Below are positions 35,951 to 49,500 of a stretch of DNA of 64,000 nt, piece by piece. The position numbers and the translations under genes were made by a program. A model generated the notes under the pieces. It did no database searches, was not told the origin of the DNA, and saw nothing but the letters and a program-made list of their open reading frames with translations. Source of the stretch: Nipponacmea schrenckii (Eukaryota > Mollusca > Gastropoda > Lottiidae); NCBI GenBank assembly GCA_030562195.1, contig CM060201.1:24720067-24784066 (forward strand), read 5' to 3'. The number at the start of each line of letters is the position of its first letter. The first letter of the stretch is position 1.

Positions 35951-37580
35951 ATCCAGTTTAACATTCAAATAAATATCCTATTTAAATTTGTGAAACGGTT
36001 CCGGATCCGCCTATGTTAAAGGGATGGGCTATATCAGACATGGTTGTCACCATGTTGAATTGATTTAAGTTCTATATCCGCTATAGCCTAGCTATAGAAT
36101 TTTGTGCAGTGTGGGTAGTGAGTTGTGGGTAGGGATAAAAAAAATAAGACAAGAAAAGGCCAAAATTTCAAAAAATCAGATGAGTTTTGATAAATATTTG
36201 CAAGATATATTGATAGCCAAATAAATATCTTTAAATATATTATATCATTATTCAAACAAGACGTTTTTTCACCCTAGATAGATTTATCAGAAAACCCCTA
36301 ATCATTTTCTGTAACTATTTGTGAACTGGGTCTATGAGTAGGAAAGTTGTAGGTTCTTCCGTGTTGAAATGAAATGAAATAAATGGAGTTTTACGCCCTT
36401 ATCTTCTGCACCTTATTCTTCCATCTTGAAGGAGAATTAATTGTTACAATGGAGAATCAACAATCAGCGTTTAGAGAAAATGTATTTGTGAAAGAAACAA
36501 AAGAGTTTTGAACAAGTACAAATGTAGCATTTGATGGTGTATATCTCTTTGTAGTGTAAATTATAGTTAGGCCTATATTACAAGAAGAAGGGTGGGGAAG
36601 TTCGAAGTTCCAAGTTCCTGCAGGTAACGTAAGTATGGAATTACCGACGTGACGTAGACCCTACATATTTCCTGGTCAATATCATGTGACTTAAAACGTG
36701 TACCCATAACAACCAATAAGTTAATTGGATAGGCTGCTTTATATTCCCGACTTCCTTGAATCTCATTAATGGGAAATAACTCGAATGGGAAAACTCTTAG
36801 TTCAGACATCTGTATAATCCAGCATCTTTTTTTTTTGGTCCCGGTATTCAAAACTCAGACCACTTAAACATCTTCCATGGAATGTAGGGAAAATATTAAG
36901 ACTTCTTAGATGTAGAAGAATAAAGATGAAATTGTCCCCGATATTCCATAACCGTTTGGGCACAAAGGGAATTGCAGCTTCCGATTAAAGTACTCCGAAG
37001 ACTTATCATAGGTCGCCATCATTTATAACAGTTATTGTGAAGATGTTCTCGCGAGTTTACGACACGGCACACGTCGTCCTCATGGGGCTCACAGTATGCA
37101 TATTGCGCTCCCATGGGGTTTCGACTGCGTAAATAAATAATTTATCGAGTAGTTACAGTTGCCGCGCTAGCCCCAACTGGATACCCCCCTCCCCCGACAC
37201 CTGGATAAAATACAATACAGGCAAATTGAGTATTATGGTGCGCCCCATTATCAAAGTTGAAATTCAAAACATATCTCAGAGTGTTCTTTCTCGAATTCTT
37301 TTTTGATAAATAGATTTAATCCCTGCATTGCACTCTGCATAATGTAGTGTTGCCCGTCTCCATTAGACCCTAATAGTCCATTATGTGCGAAAGAGTAGGA
37401 CGTAAAACTCATATACCATCCTATGATAAAAACTGTTGACATTCCATTGCAGACGATGTAAGAGTTTTCCACGCCCACAAAATATTTTACCTGTCTACGT
37501 CACCAATAGTTGTTTATTATCTTCTTACCTGGTACAAGGGGGGCAATTGGAAGAGCCAGGTGAGAATTTCGTTTACAAAC
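35951..37580. other. Intergenic between the PNT gene and the PLEKHA-type gene
   Basis: Two SINE family A tails are present: 36365-36440 (reverse) and about 37335-37415 (forward: TTGCCCGTCTCCATTAG, GAGTAGGACGTAAAACTC). The minus-strand open frame 36573-36851 (92 codons) has no motif I recognise. The two flanking genes are divergent, about 1.7 kb apart. Confidence 0.45.
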
Positions 37581-40500
37581 ATGGCGGCCATGGGGCCAGG
37601 AAATAGACTGCCTCCTGATTGGAATTATGCTGTGACCCGAGATGGAAGAGTATTTTTTATTAAGTAAGTTGAAAATTTGTCATATATATTTGGTGTCTCC
37701 ATTGATATTCATTTTGTATGAAATGAAAAACCGAGTATAGTCATTGACATATTTGTCATTCTTTTTGCAGTGAAATACAACGTGAAACAACATGGCTTCA
37801 CCCTTTGACAGGTCAGGCTGTCCAAACAGGCTATGAACGTGTTAAAGGTAAGCTTTTCCTTAATTAGCTTAATTAGCCCATCTTCAATCTCCATCTATTT
37901 AACTGTGTCGGAAGTTTTTGTGGGTGTTGATTCTTTGGATTTGAGCTTAAAACACTTGACAGGTAATTTAGGCCTACTGTCAAATGAACTTTTGGGTTAT
38001 CTGAGGACACATACACATTGTGCTTTTTAGAATTTTTTCTCTCATTAAATGTTTAACTGAAGACCTATGTATTAGGTATGCAATTTGTCTTAGGATGTTT
38101 TTCAGTCCATAAGTATAATTTTTAGTCATTTAAGATTTTATATAGACACACAGTATCACGCATCTAGACATATCATCAACTCAAACTGGATTAATTGAAA
38201 GTTTGTTGGTTAACTTCCCTTAAGCCTTCATGAAAATTCACACAATAGTGACCTTTACAGACTGAAAAATTCCACTCATGTTTACTTATGATAACTTCTC
38301 TAGTCAAATTTGGCCAAAATCCAATTCAATAAACATTGTAATAAGGAATAACTGGAATCTTTCTTGTAAATATGGCAGACTCCCTTTCAGCAGGTATTAT
38401 TAATTTGGTATTTTGTACTGAAATAATTTTTTTTGCAAAAACTTTAAGAAAGTTTATGGAAAACAATGAATTTTTCATCTGTGTATTAGAAGCTTTTTAA
38501 TAAGAAATGTCATGAAGCCATTAAGGTTTTGACATAACAGATTAGAAAATATAGATAAAGTTTAGTAGATAAAGGATACAGCTTTCACCCAAGGGCATGT
38601 TTAGATGGTCTTTTTAAAAAATTCCTCAAATAAAATTGGGCTAACTTTTCAGTAAAATGCATTGACTTAAGTTTTTAAAAGAAGTGGAGAATCAAATTGG
38701 TTAACCAAATAATAAAAACTGCCCTAAGATTTTGAAAATTATATCTGTGTTGCAACTTAAAGGGACAGTTTCACCATTTGTTTTGACTCTTCATACTTTT
38801 GTCCCAGAAAAACGGGACATATTTGAGCCTAGCTAATAAGTAATAGTATTCACAGTTCACCATCGAAATTTGAGCCTACAAACTCATGTGTGTCATTACA
38901 TCATTTTTTGAAACTGCAATATATAGAAATGACATTGAAAAAAAATTGGAAGTAAAATTCCTAGGTTGAGATATTTTATGGAATTATGCAATTATCGTGT
39001 ATTTTTAGTACTTCTGAAGACTGAATTAAATTAATTAAAAACCACCCCCTGAAAAAGGACAGTCTGTCCCTTTAAGTGTCTAGCCACAAATACTATCTTT
39101 AACAATTTATGCATATTTAAAACAAATTTGGTTTTCATTTCATCATATTTGAAAGGAAAAGAATTTAATGTTATCTGTAGTGAAATTTGATTTATTTTGT
39201 CATTTTGGGGTCATATAACAAGACACATACCGGTAACTTGTAGACTGTACTATAACTCTATACTAGAATATGAGGACAAAATTATGAATGAATGAATGCA
39301 TCACTTATCATTTGACTTTGAAAGGACATTTATATGCTCTATACAAAGTTTAGTTATGCATAAATTCATTTTCATTAAAATTTCAGCCTTATATGGTAAA
39401 AAAGAACATATCTTTTAAGATTTACTATAAATATGTTTTAAATGTGAAAGATCGAAACTTTTCCTGTTTTTGGGAAATATGTTTGTGGTGTATTTATAGA
39501 ACTTCTGTTGTGCCCTTGTCCCTCCAGAATTGCTCATATTAAACTGTGTAAATTACAATTATCAATTTAAACAATGTTTACTATGGAGACAATGCTTGCC
39601 TCAGATTACTGGAAATGCCATTTGCAGGCTTTAAATTCTCAAAAATTTATGGGCCCAAGGTACGTGAAAAATGTCGGGCATGAGTTCTAATCTCGATCGG
39701 TGTGTGAAAGTTCGATGACCTTGAATAAGTCATCTTCACTCACAATTCCAGTCCACCTAGCTGTAAATGGGTACAGATAATCCGGGAAAGATCAATGCCA
39801 AGAGGTTTGGCCAAGGACCAGCTGGTAGAAAGGATCCCTGTCACGATGGACATGTGAACCTAAGTTGTTATCCTTGTAAAATATAGTTGTTTCTTTCTTT
39901 TATTTCTTTCTACCCTCTTGCTCAGGGGCCCTTCTGAGAAAAATATTTTGCTCTCCACTGGATACATATTAAGAGCTATATGTATCCCTTTTCATGATCC
40001 AAAACCAATATCTGGTTCTCTTACAGTGAAGAAAATTTAAGTGAAAATTATACTAAAGAAAAGACACTATTTATTGTATATTAGGGAAAATTTGTTATTG
40101 TTATCAAAAGGATAGATACATCACTGCAGCGATAAGATGGAACAAAGTTTAATTCATTTATTATGAATTGTATGTTATGAGAACGAGGAAAAGTTTGAAA
40201 TATTTAGTTTAATGTAATGTTATTATGACATATATCAATATAACTGTACATACCAAATTAATATTAAATAATATTTAATAATATTTCACCTAGATAACAT
40301 GTTTATTTACATTTTAATTAGGATTTAAATTGTATCAATACGGGACAAAATCACATACTTTATACTCAATTATTTAAGGTAATTATATATTTCTCAGGAT
40401 ACTTGACTGAAAGGTATAGAGTTTTACACCCCACTCTTCAGCACCCAATGACAGACAGTGCCATGTAGTGTGCAATGAGGGAAATTTGCCAGGACCGTGG

Positions 40501-43500
40501 CATTAGCTTACACTTTTTTTTATTTCTTTTATTTCTAAGTCAAGGGATCTTTAAGGTGTACATCCTTTAACACACTGTTTATTGTCCCATCCACTAGACT
40601 AGACTTCATGTATTTAGAGACTTCATCAAACACTATAAGTTAGTGGAATTGCAGGGACCACAGAGGTCTGATTGAGAATTGATATGGTACAAATTGATGC
40701 TGTCAGTGTCCTCGATACACATAACTTATTTAGAAAACCCTTTACAATCTCTGGGTGAACTGGAATTATGAGTGAAAATGACTTATTCAAGCTCGTCGGA
40801 CTTTCACACCTATCAAGATTAGAACTCAGGTGTGACATTTTCAACATATCCAAGCAAAGGAAGTCATGACGTTAAGAACCAACGCTCTAACCGATGTGCT
40901 ATAGAACCAACACTCTAACTGCTGTGCTATGGAACCAACACTCTAACTGCTGTGCTATAGAACCAACACTCTAACTGCTGTGCTATAGAACCAACACTCT
41001 AACTGCTGTGCTATAGAACCAACACTCTTAACTGCTGTGCTATGGAACCAACACTCTAACTGCTGTGCTATAGAACCAACACTCTAACTGCTGTGCTATA
41101 GAACCAACACTCTAACTGCTGTGCTATAGAACCAACACTCTAACTGCTGTGCTATAGAACCAACACTCTAACTGCTGTGCTAAAGAACCAACACTCTAAC
41201 CACTGTGGTTTAGAACCAACACTCTAACTGCTGTGCTATGGAACCAACACTCTAACTGCTGTGCTATGAACCAACACTTAACCACTGTGCTTAGAACCAA
41301 CACTCTAACGCTGTGCTATAGAACCAACATACTTCTAACCAACTGTTGCTATAGAACAAATACTCTTAACTGACTGTGCTATAGAACCAACACTCTAACA
41401 GACTGTGCTATAGAACCAACACTCTAACTGCTGTGCTATAGAACCAACACTCTTAACTGCTGTGCTATAGAACCAACACTCTAACTGCTGTGCTATAGAA
41501 CCAACACTCTAACTGCTGTGCTATAGAACCAACACTCTAACTGCTGTGCTATAGAACCAACACTCTAACTGCTGTGCTATAGAACCAACACTCTAACTGC
41601 TGTGCTATAGAACCCCTAAAGAATAAGTTTGTGAAAAAAGTCATCAAGTTAAATAGTTGAAGAAGTTTAAACAAATAAAGCAGGTTTTTAACAGATACTA
41701 CATACTTCACATTTTACATGTTAATGTTTACATGCAGACAGCTATGTGGTTTGAAATTCCACATTCAGTCTTTGTTAGTATAATTAAACTCATACTAATT
41801 CTGGTCAACATTGAAGTTAAATCAGACCAAATCAGACCGATTCTTACAGAATCTAATCAAAAAATTAAAGAAAAATGTTTTGAAATATTGCAAATGCAAT
41901 TTTTTGTTCAAAATCCAACTAACAATAGATCAACTAGAAGTTTAGACGAATTTAATTTTATGTTGTTAAACAGGAATTTTATTTTCAAGAAATCAGAATC
42001 TTCTCTACTGAATAAACATTAATTAGACGCACACTATTTTACAGAAAAATAATTGAGATTTAATCCTTCTGAGAAGTCATGAATTCCAGTTTAGGTTGGT
42101 CAAGTTTTTCACTATTCAACTTGCTTACAGCATTTAGTCACTAGTCAATGGTGTTTAACTTCTTTAAATTTTCATAACCTTCATGTCTCAAATCAAATTA
42201 TAGTCAAGAAAAACTTAGAACTTACCAAATGAAGTTTTATCTTGGTCCAGTTTTTTGCATTTTGTAAGCTAGTCTGGCCATATGTTATATTTTACGAATG
42301 AACCAATTAAGCTGTCAAAGTAAACTGAAGTCAAGGGAAGTCAGAGTTAAGCAGCTTAGCCATCTTAACAACTGAAGTTTCAGTCAAGTTGGTCACAGTT
42401 ATCACATTAACTTGCTTATAGGTCTAGTCTGGCCAAATGATGTTTCCATACTATCTATGATCTATTATGTAAGTCAAGTGAAGTCAGAGTTAAGCAGCTT
42501 AGCCAACTTAACCACTGAAGTATCAGTTTAGTTGGTCACAGTTATTGCATTAACTTGCTAAGGCTACAGCTGTAGTCTTTAGTCGAATGATGTTTCCAAA
42601 CTATCTATGATTTATAATGAAAAACCACATGAAGCTGTCAAAGTAAACTGAAGTCAAGTGAAGTCAGAGTTAAGCATCTTAGCCGACTCAAGCAATGAAG
42701 TTTCAGTCAAGTTGGTCACAGTTATCGCATTAACTTGCTTACAGCTGTAGTCTATAGTCGAATGATGTTTCCATACTATCTATGATTTATTATTTAAAAC
42801 CACAGGAAGCTGTCAAAGTAAACTGAAGTCAAATAAAGTCAAGAGTTAAGCAGCTTAGCCGACTAAAGCAATGAAGTTTCTAGTCAAGTTGGTCACAGTT
42901 ATTGCATTAACTTGCTAACAGCTCTAGTCTGGCCTAGTGATGTTTTAAAAGTATCTTTGACATATCTTGACATTTTATGTTCTTCATAATCTGAGACTTA
43001 AAAACAAATGTACTTGATCCCATTCTAATCTGTCTAAGATAAGTATAATAGCTAAGAAAAACAATTAAGGTTGGGCAATGTGTCTTTTGTCTACAGTATT
43101 TATGGTGTTAGTCTACTAAGTTTGTTTTGATAAGGTGTAAAGTGGACAAGTGGGCCTCTTCAATCTGACCTTAACGTAAATACCAATGTTTTTGCCGTGA
43201 AACAATGAAGGTAGATTTAACAGTAGAAAACCATTTGAACCTATCGTTTCATTAAGTCATGTACCCAAACCAAAAGTAAACAATCTCCATAGACTGTATT
43301 GTATGCGAACTCTTCAGTAGTGGAGTACCTTAAATTAGAGGTGGAAATTACAAATGTCAACCTCCCTTTATTCCTCTTTTTTCTGATGACGTTGGTGGGT
43401 GTTGCCCAGCCTATTTCTCTGTGGTATTGAGATTAAACACTTGTGCTGTATGTTGACATTGTATGTACAGGAACAAAAACCACAGTTTTCCTCAATTTTA

Positions 43501-46500
43501 ACTTAAATAATGAATTTGACATTTATAAGAGTCTGGATGTGGCTTGAGAAAATTTATTTCTATTGTAAAGAGATTTTCTGAATGTTTGACCGTTTGTATC
43601 TGGAATATTGATAGCATAAATTTGAACCATTCCAATTTTCAAAATCAGTCATCTGTGGTTCCTGCAATTCAGCTACTACTAAGTGTTTGATCTCAGATGC
43701 TTCTGTACATAAGGCCTTCAGGATTAGTCACATCAAATATTTCTTTTTAGAGGAATTGCAGGAAACGCACAGATTTCTTATTAAAAATTGTCCACAGTCT
43801 AATGACCATTCAGCTTATTATGATGACCTTCCAATAGAATATAGATTTCTCTGTTATGAACCTTCACATATAAACAATGACCAGAATGCATAAAGGTGTT
43901 TTGTTATTAAATTGATCAGTAAACAGTGAAGACATTGTTCTATATTTTGTATAGTGTTATTTATTCTATAGATCATATACTTTGATATTGACTCTTGTTA
44001 TTAACTTGATAATCTCATTATAAACTCACTATATATCAGATTCTCAGTTTTGTAACTGTCTTAATATTGGCCTGCTTCTTTTGATGTCTCTATTGTAAGT
44101 CTGAATGTCAGATAATACTTATGTCACTTTTATACCTCTAGTGTCAGTTTGCTGATGTCAATTTTAGAATCCTTTGCGTCCTTTGTCACATGACACTGAT
44201 TGCAGTTTTATGAATGGCTGAAATGAATGTCTTTAAAAGGTGGTTAAAACAGATTCTTCCCAACTTAAAACAAAGTAATACATTTGTATTGTACTAATTT
44301 TACCCTTTAGCTTGTTCTTAGAAATTCACAATGTTGAAATGTGTTGTGTTAGTTTGTATTAGTAAACTTGGTCAAATAATTCACAAAGCCAATGGAAGTT
44401 AAAACTTAGATCTTGCATCATATTTCATTAAAAATGAGATCTAACAATCTTTAGAAATTATGATGCTGAAATCATAGAAACACTATATGCCCTACATTAA
44501 TCAAGTACTGGTAATAACCATCAAAACCCCAAACTGAAACTTGAAATCCCCAAAAATAATTTTGATGAAACAGAGTAGCAGCTTATGAACTTTTTCCTTG
44601 AGCAATTATATCAATCAAAGCATTCCATGATGAAAAGTGGTATCAGGTGTCTTGAAGAGTAAGCATACTCTACCTAGCGCAATTGGAATACAAAATGTAT
44701 GGAAAGTAATGTAAGACAAAGGTATATTTATAATATTTCAAACAAAATATATAGGGGAGCCCAATTAATCACTAGTCATATGTAGCTTTAATTCTCAAGC
44801 AATAAAAAAGATCAATGGAATGGCTAGTATATTATTCTAGTAGAAAAAACAATTTCCTTTTCTATAAAGTGATAAAATAATAATTGATGTAGAGTATTGA
44901 TAGAGTTATGGATTATTGAAGAAAAGGACATTTATTATAGACTATTAGAATTATAGATATCAAGGCTTTCATTTGTCTTTGAATAGTGTACTAAATTGTA
45001 TTAGAAATGCATGAGGGAGGGAGCCAAAATGGCAAAACCGGGTAGACATTAAAGGGATTGTATAGGGTTTCTAGATTTTTTATGTTAATTAGGACACTGG
45101 CGTCATTTATTGCTTATTGTACCAGTATCACATATGGCCTTCGAGATCATCAAACACTTAGTTTTAGTGCAATTCTGATTTGAAATTGGAATAGTGCAAA
45201 TTGATGCTATAAGTGTCCCCTATACACATAAGAAATTGAAAACCTCTTTACAATCCCTGCTTACCTACTGGTCTAACGTTTGAGCCTGACATTGGGAAAA
45301 GCATATGATAAATTACTTAGATAAAAATTCGGTTCAATCTATAAGTCTAATTTGCAATGCTAGTAAGCCTGATCACTGTAGTTAATACACATGGGTTAAA
45401 CTTTTTGTCCAAAATATAAAATGTACAGTATATCCTGCTCATACGACCACCTTTATTAAAGGCCCACCTTCAATAAACGACCACAATAAATTCCCCCCTA
45501 CGAGTTTTCAATGTAATTATCGACTAATAAGCGGCCACCTTCATTACGCGACCAGCGGCCATGTATTTATACTCCCAATTGATTAAAATAACTCAATTAA
45601 GCGACCATGACACTTTTGATTATCTCCCGTAACAAAAATCAGAAAGCGAAAGTAGGGTATACCGGATGTTGTTATAAAAACATATTAATCAGGTGAAAAT
45701 GGAATAAAGCGTGTTAACAGGCAATTAAAATGCAAGTAAAGAAGGATATCTTATTGATTAAAGGTAGAGAATTTTGACTTTGAAAACGATAATAACTGTG
45801 AGAACTTTGGTATCTAAAAGAAAATAAAATACGACAAAATAGAGTATCCCGTCGGTAGATAGGAGATAGCATGCAAAAGCAGTAGAAACTATACATGTAT
45901 GAGTAAAAGTAAGATCCTATGATTTCCAAAACGTCAAAACAAAATGGTTTTGCAGTTCCTCTCTTAAGAGGCCACCTTCACTCAGCGACCGTTTTTGAAT
46001 ATTCCCTTGAGTGGTCTCTGAATGCAGGTTCTACTGTACCTTGAAAAGTTTTAAAAAAGTTAAAGAAAAACAGTGCCCTTTAGAAGATTAAATAAAAGAC
46101 TTCATTAGTCCAAATAATTCAGGTGTAAAGGTGGGACATAAATCTTTATTTCATTTCTAAGTTTAAAAATAATCATTTTGTATAGAATATATAGTAAATA
46201 AATGAGTACCAATCAAGAGTGTAAAGAGGCCATAGGATTCAATTAGAATAGAAGAACACAAAACTGCCTGCATCAACCGTAAACCTGAAGACTCCGCAGT
46301 AGCAGAACACTATCTAAAAGACTGGAGGCACCGAGTCAGATGGAACAAAGTGGAAGTTTTAGAATCCAATCAAAACCAGGAAACTTAGAGTGCAATAGAG
46401 ATTAAAAAAAAGACTGAATTGAATTGAGATACAGGATTATATTTACCCAATGTGTAGGATGAACTCTTTAATTTACTATCACCCCTTTATCTTAAATACC

Positions 46501-49500
46501 TTCTTAATCCTAATATCAGAAATAGTACCGGTATAACTATATATCTAGTGCTTCTTTACCTACTTTATTTCTATACGTCTTATAAGCAATATTTTGTATA
46601 TTTTAGGTTTACCAATGGGATGGGAACAAGGCTTAACCCAAGATGAACATTTATACTTTATTAAGTGAGTGTTCAATTCTTTCTTTAAAAACTGAATGAT
46701 TTTATTATAAAAGACATACAAATTGAAAATATATTTAATCGAGAAATTCAGTTCAAACTAGTAGAAAAAAGTACATTAATTTTATAAATGGCGTTGTTTG
46801 ATTTGATCTTTTATTAGTGTTAAATTGATTTATCAAAGCTCATAGAAATGAAAAGTACATTGACAAATTGATTTGATCTTTAAAGGAGTGAGAGGTCAAT
46901 TTTTCAGTAAATTGACAATAATGTGAAAAATGTTAGTCACCTTGAGGGACATGCATGATTGATTTTTATTTAGGATTGATTTCAAATGGTTATAGATAAT
47001 ATTTACATGATTAGCATATTTTACTCTCCACCATCCAGTCATAATAAACATGTAGGCCTAACAAGCTTTGAATATCCAGTCACCCAATTTAGTATCTTTT
47101 TTAGGAAGTATTCTGCAACAATGTCAAATTTGTTAGTCATTTTCAAGTAATATTTAAAGGGATTGTTAGTCCAATTACTGAACTAACTGATTTACCAAAT
47201 TTTCGCCTCAACATATTAAAAAACCAGCCATTTTATCATAATGAAAGATATTTAGTGCTCAGAATTTCACAAAGTCCAACAACTTTTCCATTCTATTAAA
47301 ACTAAGCAATTTAAAAAATAATGCCAGTTTGATGTAGTTTTTCAATAAAATTTGAATATGTTTACTTTCTACCTTCCAGTCATAATAATCGTGTCACAAC
47401 TTTTGAACATCCAGTGACAGGCAATGTGTCCAATAAGAAGTTAACTTTCAGAGACTATGGCTAGTAAGTATGTTTTCGTATTTGGAAAGAAACTTCCATA
47501 TTAATGATGCACTGTTACCAAAATGTGCAATATGTACAAAAGATATATATGAAGAAACAGAAAGTGAAATCTCTATTTTGTGGTAGGAATTAAATGATTT
47601 TAGAGCAATTCTAATACTTTTGAAGACATATATTCAAGACCCAAATCAATCCTGAAAATGCCAAACCCATCCCTTTGAGCATAAAAGGTTTATAAAAAGT
47701 GGATTACTCATTCTAGCACCATTAAAGTCAATTCAAAACTTAATTTTGCAATTTTGACATCAGTTGATAGATTCAAGACATCAACTTCCTTTATATTGAA
47801 GTGAATACATACTTTCCTATTAATTGGAAATATGTGACCTATGCATAAAATACAAACACCCTTATATTTATTTACATCTAAATGTAATAGGTTTCAGTCT
47901 GTTAAACACATTTGATGTTATTGTTTGTGCTTTTTTTTTCAGTCCAGCACCAACAAGTCCTGAAGAAAAACAAATAAAGCGCAATGTGAAACAAAGGTAA
48001 ACATTGAAATACTTGCATAATATACTTCCTTGACCACAAGAAGGCATTACCCTTATAAATAAGGAGGATGTTAATTTTTGATTGTACATATATATCTGTA
48101 GATTTAAAGAGATAATAGGTCTTAGTATGGAACATAGACTTAATTATTGAAAAACGCTTAATAAATTGATTAAACGTTTTTCAAAAATGGCTTAGTTTAA
48201 CGAGTTTTATAGATGTTAAGGGTTTTTGTTACTTTATGCCACCAGGTAAGTTCACTGATGACCATATTGACCATTCTTGAGAACTAAAATTTTATTTTCA
48301 TGTTAAGACATAATATCCCTTTAAGGAAGATTAGAATGTTATTTTTGCCAATAATAAAACAAGATATGTATATTGTATAAGTGTAGGCCTATACTACCTC
48401 CATAAAATTGAAAAATGTCTTAGTGACATCATCAAACCCTTTGTTTTATTAGAATTGCAGGAACCACAGACGTGCTTAATGCTTTCAGTGTCCAACACAT
48501 TTAAAAATCAAAAAACCTTTTTACAATCCCTTTTAGTAGGCCTTTAATCTACTCTAATTTATAATTTGATTACAGAAATGTTAAAGTGCCAGTGCCTGCT
48601 GCCAAACGGAATCCAAATGCAATAGTGATAAAAAGGGGATGGCTTCATAGATATGTAAGTTTGAACTTTTCACATACAATAACATATGATCTATCAACAT
48701 TTGACAGGAGTCTCAATGGGTTCAGTGATTTTGACACGTGCCTGCTAACATGGGTCTAGGTTCAATCCTGGAGGTCTAGGGTTTAATCCGAGCAAAGATC
48801 CAGATGAATTTTTTCATTTTTACAGCCTGGTTTCCCTTGTCAGTGATGCAGGTCAGAGGGGCCGACATGGAAAAAAGCCACAATAAACTGAGGCCTTGTG
48901 TGCTACAGGCTGAAGGATAAAGACAATGTGAAATTGCAAATATCCATACAGGTGTTATTGCCCTTGACTGCAAATTTGGCAAAATCTTTCACAGAATTTG
49001 ATTTCTTCATAGAATGTTGCTAGAATATTAAAACAGAACCTGAAACATGTTTCACAATGTATGCCTACTAACAATATTAAGGCAACTGATCAGCCTTTGT
49101 TTCTACATTTAACAAATACCATGTAAATGTTTCATTGAATGGAAATATACTTACTTTCAGGAGAGTTCTGGCATTGGTAAGAAAACCTGGAGAAAAAGAT
49201 GGTGTGTTTTAGCAGAGTATGCTTTATTCTTTTATAAAGGTAAAACTCAGAGACATTTTCTGTTAAAGGTTTCCTCTATAATCTAATAAGTCTGTGAAAC
49301 TACGTAATATTCTATTAAACTAAGTAAATGTAAAACATACTTAAAATTACTTAAATTACTCAGTTTGATTGATATATATTATCTTATATAGAGATTCTTT
49401 TTCTTTAGTCATAGCACCTGGTAAGCTTATATGATAAATATATACTCTTATTGACAAAGTTTTATCTCCATTCTAAGAGGTAGTATCCATTTAAGTTTTT

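Larger units (their letters stand above)
37848..46606 (+). other. Intron 2 of the PLEKHA-type gene (8.8 kb), between the two WW-domain exon pairs
   Basis: Non-coding. It contains a full SINE B copy, a reversed SINE A, a SINE C with head, the 28-bp array, a ~170-bp degenerate repeat, further SINE C fragments and a small inverted-repeat transposon. Open frames at 41657-42022, 43687-43893 and 45714-45929 lack recognisable domains and are AT-rich noise. Confidence 0.8.

Noticed and set aside
36573..36851. 92-codon minus-strand open frame
   Set aside because: No motif, no supporting splice structure; treated as chance.
40888..41616. CRISPR-like regular array
   Set aside because: The 28-bp units are directly abutting with no spacers and the setting is an animal intron; it is a minisatellite.
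41657..42022. 121-codon open frame in PLEKHA intron 2
   Set aside because: AT-rich low-complexity peptide within a repeat-filled intron, with no domain.
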